This document shows positions 34,180-46,100 of a stretch of DNA of 64,000 bases, in pieces. The first letter of the stretch is position 1. Every line of letters begins with the position of its first letter. The translations under genes and the position numbers were made by a program. Source of the DNA: Arcuatula senhousia. Taxonomy: Eukaryota; Mollusca; Bivalvia; Mytilida; Mytilidae. The stretch is taken from the NCBI GenBank assembly GCA_963971305.1, contig OZ020306.1:6130842-6194841 (forward strand), read 5' to 3'. The notes under the pieces were generated by a model. That model worked only from the letters and a program-made list of their open reading frames with translations. It did not search any database and was not told the origin of the DNA.

Positions 34180-37100
34180 TTAATCTTCATCACTGTCATC
34201 TAAATAACTAACATTTCCCCGCCTTTTTGATATAGCTAACCCTTCTTCGTAAGCTCTCTGTAACTTCCTGAGTGTCACTGCCATGCGATCAGCATTTTCA
34301 TTGTTACCAAACTGCATTTTTAATTTTCTAAGTTCTATTTTTTCTTGATCTGCTTCATTTAACATTTCACGACGTCTCCTTTCTCTTTCCTTCTGTTTTT
34401 CTAAGTCCTGTAAAAGACGATATCATATCACAACTTTTCTTAAGACTTCTCAAAAAGACGTAACAGATATTATAATATTATAACTATGAAAATATATAGT
34501 TTAATGATTTCTTCTGTTGTCTGGCATTGTTAAGTTGAGATGACAAGTTTGAGATGCATTCATGTGAGTTACATGTTTATAAGGACCTCACTAGTAAAAC
34601 AGTTCAAAGGGCAACACATTTTTGACGTTACAATAAAATGTTTCTGAAAAAAAAGCAACATCACAAGGTAATATTTCCAGAGAAACATAATCGTCAAAAC
34701 TTAACTAGCAATGCCAATATGATTATCAAATCTCTAGGAGAAAGCAACATGGACAATGCTTGTTACAGAAGAAATAGGTCCTTATATGTGTTCTTGGAAG
34801 AGATCTTCTACTCATGGCTGTCTCATGATAGATTTTTTTTGTAAGTTATGGTTTGTTCTGCTGGGCTGCACTCCCAAAAAGACTTAAAATTTCTATAACT
34901 CATGAAAGATCAGCCTTTTCCAAGAACTTATGTAAGAACATATAATTCCTTTAAAACATTTAAATATGTAGATAAGAAGCTAAACTTAAACTCAAAGTGT
35001 ATACAGAGATGATACAATTAGAAAAAGTATTAAAGAAATAAATATTGTCATGCCTCAATATTAGCTAAAGTTTCTAGAATGCTTTATCATAAGACCTGTA
35101 GAGACTAAAGAAATAAAGTCTGTGTGATGATAGGCTCACACATATAACAATAAGAAAACCTGGGTTTTTTTCCCCTTTCCATCTATACTGACCTTTATAA
35201 CAATATCATTGGGGTCTCCCACGTGTATGAGTGGCTCTGTTTTGGGCCTGGGTATTGTTGGCATAAGGTCACTAGGAGGAGGTACACCAGCTTTAGCATA
35301 TAGCTCTACTAATCTGAAAAGGAAATAACATCAGTATTAACTATTTCTTTATAACAAACTTTACAGAGTTTCACACTGTATTCAGTTAAACATTGCTAGG
35401 AATACAAAAACAAACTTAATCTGTGTTATTTGCATTGATAATTGGTATAACTCTTACATTTCAAGATCACTCCCCTTAAAATTGATGAATCAGTTACAAT
35501 AAGAACAAATCTATGTGTACAATAAAGAAAGACAATAACATACTGGGAACTAGATACAAATGATACATTTATTATAATAACTAGAGGCATTGGTTATATA
35601 TCAATACCAAAAAGTTTTAAAATGATTGTATGCAGACCATCAGGGCAACAATTTGTTTTTACCTTTGTTTTTTTGCACTATTTCACACTGAAATGTTTTT
35701 TTTTTTAAACCCAACTGACACATCATCTGGCTATTGAAAGGGACAAAAAGTTACTGATTGACTAACAGACAGACTGAGAGACATTTTATACTTGGTCAAC
35801 ACATTTCAGGAATAGAGCATATTTTGCTAATTAAATAATTTTTGTGTATCATTGCATAGTGATACTGTGGATCATTTTTTTTCTCACTTATCATGGTTCC
35901 TCTAAAAATAAATTAGTTGAATTCTTAAGTGTGGGGTTTAAATACATGTTGGCTACAAGGAATCCATACAAAATCAACATTTCATTGAAAGCTTATTTTC
36001 AGGTTTTACTTCCTACCACAAAAAATTGGTACCCAAGAAATAATAATTAATGAGAATGCAGCATTCATGCTCATACAATAAAAGCAACATCATCAACAAC
36101 AGGATTTTTTTTTAAATCTTGCTTTCAACACCACTTTAAGCTATATACTAGTAGTCTAAAGGTATTTAATATTGTCCAACATGCCACACTTGTCTTCAGA
36201 ATTTATAAGATTTGTGAGTTAGTTGTAGGATTTCTATGGTAAATAGGATAAGGTGAATTAGTTATGGCACCTAGGGATGTGCTAAGCCTAAATATCTGTC
36301 AGGGAAAAAACGTAGCAGTCATTAAGGAAACCAATATTACTAAACTTACACTTTGTTCTCTTAATCTTACAATTAATCCTGACCAAGTTTAACTATTATT
36401 TCTTTTTAAATTATTTTTATTTCATTAAAGCTATTTTTTATGACAAATATAACAATAAAGGAAAGGAATGATAAGTTTAATCCCTGTCTTTCAACACGAC
36501 TCTAAGCTTAGCAAATCCATAATTACCTTATACATCTGTCAATATATATCAATAAATGTTAATTATTGTAATTAATATGTCATCAATGAAGAAAATGTGG
36601 GGCAGGTGGGCTATTTTTTTTTATTCTTTTTCTTAAAAATTGACCAATAAGGACAAAATTTGTCAAAACCTCAAAATAATTTGTTTTCAGATGGCTGAAA
36701 AAATAAGAACGGTAGCTAGCTAGAGGATGAGAATCTAGGATATTTTCTATACCGTAATACTAAGCCTTGCATACACTTTTTATCTATGTTTGTATATGAT
36801 TTATATGCCTGCTTTTTGGCCCTTTTGATTAGGAAATTAACAAAAATTTGAATTTGAACTTAAATTTTGTTTTGCAATATAATCTTATATGCTTAAAATG
36901 AGGCTCAAACAGGCAAGCCTTGGATATCAATTTCTTTTTTTTAAGATTTGGAATAATGTCTGGCTGAAAGCCACAATTATTAACTTTCAGATCTTTAGGC
37001 CATAATAAAACAATTCCTATATTCTCATCCAAATTTCTTGAAAATATGGGGCAGGTGGGCGAATTTTATTTTTTATTTTCTATCATTTTGATAGAATATG

Positions 37101-40100
37101 CTGCCATTTTAAATGAAAAAAGTATAAAAACAGACATAATTTGCAAAAAAAATAAAAAATAAATTTTTTTGAGGTGCTGAGAGAATCAGGGCGGGAGGGG
37201 ATGAGAATCTAATAAATTTTTTTTATATTGGCCTTAATGCACAAAATCGTTATTCTTTCATACATTTAGGAGCTCATAAAAAAGGTCTTGACCAAAAACT
37301 TAAGAATTGTAAGACTTGGGGGTAATTTTATTTGTGTAGACCAAGCTTATCAAAATAATTTCATACTTTTGATTTCGCTCTTTTCTTCTCTTCTTGACTT
37401 CATCAAAGCTTGGAAACATGAAATTCCCTGAGAGTGGTGGTCGTCTTTCCACCTGTCTCATTTTCTGGACTTCAGGGTATGTCACCATCGCACCATGACC
37501 TCTCTCACAATAAAAATATCTTTTTCCTTTGAAAACTCCATTGTGTGTTGAATTTACTTTAAAATATAGAAATCCCAATGTTCGTTATCTTGTCAGATTA
37601 AAAAAAAAGCATATTTTCATTTTAATCAATGGGATGAATGAACTGTACACATTGTATTGTAGATGTGTGCATATGAGATTGAGTATTGTAAATATGTCCT
37701 TGGGTATTTTGGGTTTTGATATTTTAATGTCCATATCCATTATTTTTTAAAGTCTCTTATTTTTACAGATGATTAAAAGTGGGTATTTGGCTCATTTTGT
37801 ATATTTTAAATGGGTGTTTATATACATTGATTCTGCACTTCTTGATTAATAATTTACTTCCATTTCTCTATGTTGTGGCCTTATCATTATCATCTAATTA
37901 TTTACTTCCATTTCTCTATGTCTTAACCTTACTATTATCATCTAATGATTTACTTCCATTTCTCTATGTTGTAACCTTACCATTATCATCTAATTTAACT
38001 CCCACATACAGTCTAGGTGCTATGGCATTATCATCTATGACTCCAACAAACTTAACAGTTCCTTAAATCAGAAACAAAAAATAATAAGATACAAAAGAGA
38101 TAGGTTTGGTCCCTAAAGCATGCTTAAATCCACTAGTTTGTACTTCTTTTGATAAGAAGTTACTAAATCAGGACCATTGTGATTTTCACTGATGAAATAT
38201 TGAACCACTATACAGTAGTATAATAATAAAAATTACTTTTTGTCTATGAGTGTTTTTTTTTTATTTAATAGACATAAATGACACATGAAATAAGTGTAAC
38301 CTACATAAAGTGCACGGTGTAGGATCATATCGACTCCTTTCGGCGATTTTAGGCGTTGCTCGGCTCCTTTCGGAAATTACAACGACTCCTATACTAAATA
38401 TAACCAAAAAGTTCTGAAGCGGGATCGGTGTAAGGTCTTTCAAAACTCTATAATCAGAAAAAGGTAAGATGTATCGATCAGACAATGACTTTACGGAATT
38501 TCCAAACAAATGTATTTTATGCTAAAGCAAGATTAAAAGTGTCAAAAACAAACAATTAATCAGTTATAAGAAAAATAAAGGGCTGAACATGTAATCGCGA
38601 GTTAAAATTGTGTATAATTGGAACTAATCCAACATTTCTGTAAAGAAAAATATATTTTTAAGTCAAAAAATGTGATACGAGTCCAGGCGAAAATGATAAT
38701 ATTACGTAAAATTATCATTTCTAAGATAATTTGAGGTTTAATTAATAATATCTAGAAACGCCTCCTTTGGGTCAAAGGCACCGACTCCTTTTTGTCAATA
38801 CGTCGGGATACGATTTGTTATGATGTGTTGGAAATTGGTAAGCTGAACCCGACCACTTCACGCGGGATATTACCGGCTAAGGTAACAACTGGAAACGAAA
38901 CGACACTCCAAACGATTTAACGGTGTCTGATTTAAAAAAAAAATAAAAGAATGATAGAAGGCTATGGTAGACAACAGTCTTGTTGGTCCGCTTGTCAAGG
39001 ACAATTGAACTTGAAAGGGGGCTTTTTTTTTTAAGCAAATATATTAGTTTTTTTTTTTTTGGACGGAAAAAAATTTAAGACCCAAGAGTAAGAAATTTGA
39101 AATTATTTCTGCCCTATAAAATAATGCTATAACTATAATAATAAACTGCTGGCTTTTGTTGCCTTCTATCGTTTTTTATTATCTTTTTTTTTAATTATAC
39201 ACTCGTTAAATCGCTAAGACGGTCGGGGTTTTTTTGCCTTTTTTTTGCCTTAGCTGGTTGTTATTATTCTAACATTTTTTCCAACTTTTCATCACACTCT
39301 TTACATTGTATTCATAACTCGGGTACTATATATATTTGGTAACAAGCTTTGTGTAGAAATGGTGCATTGCACGTGTGATGCTGTTGTTGCGAAATTTGAC
39401 ATTTTCCGTTTACGACATATTCAATTCAAAACCTTTATTTTTTGCGTAAACTGACCTTACTAGCGGCGGTCTTTGGTATTAATTCCCATTGAAGTCGACT
39501 TTTCTCTTATATTGTTGGTCAAGGACAATTGAACTTGAAAAGGGTTTTTTACTGTATTGTTTGACGGAAAAAATTTAAGGCCCCAGAGTAGGAAATTTGA
39601 TATTATTTCTGCCCAATTAAATAATGCAATTGGTTGTGGCCCGACCACATTATTGTACCATTTAATATAAATGTAATAATGCTTGCTTTAACATTATAAG
39701 CTAAAATACAAATGTGTTGTTTATGTTTTTGTAGATGGACGTAAACGTTTCATTATTAGATTTGTTTGGCATGGAAGTGGTGGAAAACGAGGAAGATAAT
39801 ACTAAAACAAATACCACAGCAGATGATAATAACAATAATAGTATTCAAGAAACTGAAAGTAACAATATAAACGATAACGATACCACAGAAAGCCAAAGTG
39901 TTGAGCTGGATACGAGTACGATGAGTGTTGGTGAAAACATTGAAATTACCACAGTGACTAAAATATGTTGTGACCATTGTGGAAAATCTTTTGCCACAAA
40001 GTATACTTTAAAAAAACACTTAAAGTGTCATTCTGATAATATGGAAACCTGCAAAATATGTGATAAACGCTTTTTCACACTGTGGGATGTTAAGCAACAC

Positions 40101-43100
40101 ACTGACACGGTACATAAGAAAGTAACTATGGAATGCAAAACTTGTGGAAAAAGCTACAAGACTAAAGTTGGTCTAAAAAACCACAAGAAAGAGCATGATA
40201 ACAAATTCAAATTTCTTTGCCCATTCTGTGGAAAAGGTTACAATTATAAAACTGACTTTGAAGGACATAAGCACATGCACGAAAAACAAAAACCATTTAA
40301 TTGTGACAAATGTGGAAAAAAGTTCCAATACAAGAATTCTCTGACATTACATTATACGACTTGCGGAAAAAAAGACAAACGATTTAAATGTGATACATGT
40401 GGGAAAAAATTCAAAAAACAGAAATATCTTAATAAGCATACAAAAATTCACGACTTTCCAGAAAAATACCAATGTAATGGCTGTGGTGATTTTTTTAATC
40501 ACCGCGCAAGTCTTTATAAACATACCAAAAAACATTAATCATAGAAATGTCATAAAACTGTTATGATTGCACTTTGCTTATATTGTTCATTCAGTAGGGA
40601 AACTATTAAGTTTTCTGCATTAGTTCGGTACTGTAAATAATTATGCCACGTGTACATTCAATTGCATTGAGTTTTTATGCCCCCGCGACGACTTTTCTGG
40701 GGGGGGGCATTAAGTTTTACTCATGTCCGTCCGTACGTACTTACGTCCGTAGGTACGTCCGTCCGTACGAATTTCCGTCAAGCTTTTCTAAGAAACTGTA
40801 AATGAGAATGACTTGAAACTTGGTAGGATGGTTCAGTAAGACAAACTATATGTCCTAAGCGTATTTTAGACATGTCCAACATCTACTTCCTGTTTGGCGC
40901 TGCCCATATAAACATGAAAATTTCCGTCAAGCTTTTCTCAGAAACGTATCTTGGAATGATTTGAAACTTAATAGAATAGTCAGTATGATAAACAATGCGT
41001 CCTAATCGACTTTCAGGCATGTTGAACTTGTACTTCCTGTATCATGATGGCCCTATCTGAAAATCCTAATCATGTCGAACTTCAACTTTTTTATTTGGGA
41101 CCAGCGGGGGCATCCGTGTCACATGGACACATTCTTTCTTTATTTTTTATTTACTTCTCGTTTTTTCATAATTGTACTTTTGGTTATCAGTATTGATAAA
41201 TATCCTTTGTCCTATTTTGTTTAGAATTGTAAACAGAAGAACTGTGAAAATAGAAATAAACAGAGAATATCACTATTACTACATTTTGGCTTATATGTTT
41301 GGTATTACTAGTTTTAAACATCACACACGCTTTTCAAGTCAATACCCAAACGTGTTGTGGGTAAAATCTTGGACTCGTCGGTCTTATGTTGTTGCCTAAT
41401 AGGTAAGCATCCTCTGGAAACCTCATGAGGTTTTGAAATGTCTGACTTTTTTGATACTCTCTGTTTTCTTCTTTTTCGCAGTTGGGTATCAAAAAAGTGG
41501 TCTCTGAAATGAAAATGTTGAATATGAAAATGATGCGCATAGCAAAATGAAACAAGTCTGATACATGACTGTAAAGCCTAGGTTTAAGCCCCTTCATTAT
41601 GATATGACTAAAGGCTTGTGTAAACTCCTCTTTTGAGATCATTATTTGGCTCCATACTGGAATCCTCCTGAGGGTCTGAACATTGAAGACGATGAACGGG
41701 ATAGACAGATTTCCTCGTTGTTGACATAGAGAAAGTTCTGTTAATAATAAATGAACTAATGTTTATAACAAAGAATGGGATTTCTCCCTTACCGTTCAAC
41801 TATAAAGTGGTGGTTGCATTATGTGGTAATAGTCTTTAATTTATTCTGAAACACTTCAAAAAAAATTTCAAAACTGTAAAATAGTTTGATTTTTTTTTTT
41901 GATAGCTCTTCATGTAAATATGGTATTTGTCAAAACTACGATACCTTGGATTTTATTTTTCACGGAGAAGATAAAGATAATAACAAAACTACCGAAGGAG
42001 ATAATGGTAATAACAAAACTACCGAAGGAGATAATGGTAATAACAAAACTACCGAACTTGCAGAATGAATCTCAAATGTTCAAAGGTCAAGACAAAACAA
42101 GACAGCACCGGGAAATTGGTGAATCGCAATGGTTCTGGCTTGGCACAAGCGGTGGGGGGTTGAACCAGGTTTTAAAGCGCCTAAACTTTTTCCATTGCAA
42201 TATTAGGATCCGGTAGTGACACAAAAAACACGTGCAACTGGATTGTGAGATACAATATACTTTTAATATACCTTTCTGATGGTTCACATCGATAGTGAAG
42301 TATTTCTGTAACTGTCGAGATAAGACGAGGAATGCTGATAGCTTTTGGACAACCCAGTTTGGTAGCTTCCATCTCGCTTAGCTCCCCAAAGAACGTTTCA
42401 TTGGCTAAGCTTGACACTGAACGTTGATTGTAAGTTCCAGAAAGTGCATAAAGCTGAATGTTCGTATCTATTTTCTGCAAAAAACCTTCAAAGGAAGCTC
42501 TTGTAAATCCATTGATGTACATACCACACGGTGGGAAAATTCCAAAATCTATGTTTCGTAAAAGAAATGCCTTCATTCTCAAACGTCGACATATTCTGTC
42601 TTCTGCAGAAATTCCAGGAAAGTCATCTGCTTCATACCACTCTCTAACAATATTGCAGAACTCTGCTTCATCTTTGTATCCAAGTTCTTCCATTCTATCT
42701 TCTACCTGTTTCGAAAATGTTCTTAAAGCAAACCCATTGTTCTGTTTGTCGATTAGGTCAACCACAAGAGCTTTGCTAATAATGTTACGATCTTCAGCAA
42801 CTTTATGCCACGCTTCTTTTTTCATTCCAGTAAGACCGTCCTTACACACTTTGACACGTAGGTTGACTAAAAGATGATGTGCGTCTACACACATGGGTTC
42901 ATACTTCTGTCTTTTATCACTGAATCCTGGATGAGAGAAGAGTGTCGTTGAAGCAACACCATCTATTTGCAAATCATCGGAAAACGGCGATTGGGAAACC
43001 CAGCGATCATACAACTCTGGGTAAGTAAGTGTAGCATACAGAACATTAAGTTTGTTTTTAGGCAAGTTATGACTGTTGATTTTAGTAGAAGATCTTATCT

Positions 43101-46100
43101 TGGATGCAGCAATGTCCTTTAATGTCATCATGTGCTTCACAAATCTCTCTTCTTCTATTTGTTCACCGCTTCCAATCAGTAGACTCAGCGCATTAGATTT
43201 GTCTTGAGCTCTCCATGTCTTTTTCACAACGATTCCTTTTCTCTTCTGTAAATCGATCGTTAAAGAAATTATAACATTCATTTCATCATGAGTTATAAGT
43301 GCTTTCAAAGTTTTGATTTCAGAAGTAGCTGTCTTTAAATCATCGTGTGACTTTGTTGCCCATTTTTTTCGTACTGATGGATTTTTGTGGTCTTTCAGTT
43401 CTCCTAGAATTGCTTTATACAATTCATCTGACATTTCTACTCTTTCATGATCTCTGTTAATTGTTTCGTCATTGTTTTCGACTGGAACTTCTATTTCTTT
43501 GTTGGGAATATCAGGAGAGGATACATGAACTATTCCAGGTATCAAATCAGTTGCAATGTCCTGTTCGTCGATAAGAGCATCAAGCGCTTCGTCGGGTAAA
43601 CATGATAAAGTATCATCAGCTGAAGTGTTCTCTGTTTCAACTACATGAACTTGATTGGCATCCTTTTGTTGTACACCTTTACTTATGCAGGATGTCAGTT
43701 TATAATACAGAGGACATGACACAGATATACACCCTTCTTTTTCTCTAACCAATAGATCTTTTTCTACATCTCTTACTATTGGCGTCTTTGTAAAACCTGA
43801 AATGATCGAATCTCGATTTTGCTTTCCCGCCTCATCCCAGACATCTTTTTGAAGCTGCAACAACGTTAAAGGTCTATCTTTATCATCCCTATTTGCCAAC
43901 GTCATCCATTGCCCGTCAAAACAGCTGCATGTTACTTGTATTTGATTGTCATGACAGTGCTGTAATATGTCATCATGCATGGCCCGCATAGTTTTTGTTG
44001 ACAAGCTATAACCCTTCATTGCGTATGAAATTGGCAGCGAGTGTGGTATTTCAGGGTGCCAGAGTCTATCGGTGTCACTTAGTAACCACACCAATACTTC
44101 ACTAGCCTTCTTGCGACAAAGTTGATACGTCTCTTTAATGGCTGATATTGTGTCACCAAAAACTGCGTTTACGTCAACTTTTGTGGAAACGCATAATCTT
44201 GACACTGGGAATATGAAGGAGATGAATCCTGTGATTGAGACATATTAAGCGACGTACCCTTTACCGATCTTACTTCGCATAGAAATCTAGTAGAATCTGT
44301 TCTATATTGAGCCATCTTTATCTTAATATCTTTAGATCCTTGGGAAAGTCGTGTGGGTCTTTTAGGTGTCTCCTCGCCATAGAGACTCATGGATTCTTGA
44401 AATATCTTGTTCCAGAGCTCATTGTCAAAGTTTGCTTCTATTACAACTGAAGACTCTTCTGACCATGATAAATAAAGTAGCCTGTCGACTTTCATGCATG
44501 CCATCTCTGATAAAATTTGAGGAATATACCTACAAATAAACATAAAAAAGTACAAGTGGATGCCCCACTGCGTGGCCCCACACAGGCAGGAAAAGTCAAA
44601 CATAGACGATGTTAAGATGTGGAATACAACAAACATAAACAAACAGCAATTCAAAAAATCACGACGGAAAGCAACAAGCTGTTTTCAAAATGACAAGAGG
44701 TCACTGCTTGCCCTCTTGCATTGGCCCAAGACTTACAGGCACATATAAAGTGTAGCGGAGTTAAACTAGTTTTTTGGATCCAACCTTCCCCCTATTGATA
44801 AGCTTGCACAAAGCATACATATAAAACACAGTCTTTTAGGACGTGTAGTTTGTCATACAAAACTATCCTACATTGTACCAAACTTCAAATTTTGCTCGTG
44901 TACTGTTTCAGAGAACCGGTCTGAAAGTTGCTCAGGAGGTACATATATATCATACTAAACTACCCTATCAATTTTCAAATTATTTTGATAATGGTGTCCA
45001 AGAAAAATTTGGCTAATTCGTATGGACGGAAGGGCAAACGTACGTACGTACGGACATGAATAAAACTTGAATCCCCCAACATTTTGCGGGATACAGAAAT
45101 AGTCTGACGTTGTTCTACTGGAAATGAATGACCGGCCTAAATTCATTTTGGTTAGTACCTTCTTTACTGCTATAGTATATGTAAGAAAAGTACTCTTAAG
45201 GTGTCTGTATTTTAATTACTGTAATTTCGTATGCAAATTGTGGGTAGTACAATATACAAAGAACTACTAGTATTTGTGCACTTTATATTACTAGCAATTT
45301 AGAGTAAGCTAAGCTACAAAGAACTTATCAAGAGGCTTAGACAACGGTGTGGTGTTGATTCCGAAAATGTGCATTTTTGTAATGTCAACGGACACGGGAC
45401 AACGAAGAATTATTACTAGTAAATTCATATTTTGCTTCGAATCGCTTGTTAGGCATATTATTATTATACTTTACCTTAAGGGTATTTCGTAATGAACTGG
45501 TGGTTTATAGTCCGTCTCAATGGGGCACCTGAATTCACACGCTAATTGTGGGATGGGTAGTACTTCGGGATTATTGAGGTCAATTTGTCCGAGACTTCCA
45601 TCTGGCGAAATAAGCATGCATTGCTTGACTCCATTATTGATTGGCAGACAACCCTCTTCGATATATTGCAAATCTGGGAAGAAAAATGGCAATACTTTAC
45701 TTGTCAAAGTTGCAATGGCATGGATTTCCGAAGTGGTTCCGTGTTCCAAATGCTTTTTTACTTCCTCTGAAAATTCCTCTTGATCGTCTCTACCTTTAAC
45801 CACTTTATCATAATGCTTGAGCTGGTTTTTTAGTGTGTCTAATCCAATACCCTCAAATATAGTACTCCCAGTAAGTCTCACGGTTTTTCGCAGTTGAAAT
45901 CAATCCTCAGATCTCTGTTTGATAAGGCGAGTCTCACGTGTTAAATTCTCGGGAAGGTCAGTTGGTTCTTTAAGAGAAATCCAATTAGGCTGTGAAAACG
46001 AGTCCACTGATGACCCACCAGCAAACGAATTCGTTGTTCCTGAGAGTGATGCACCTTCCATCAGCAAAGCATCATTGGTCGACAAAAGACGGGTAACTAA

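Noticed and set aside
42458..42877. Plus-strand frame of 139 codons
   Set aside because: It is the complement of the transposase coding exon and has no motif or splice signals of its own.
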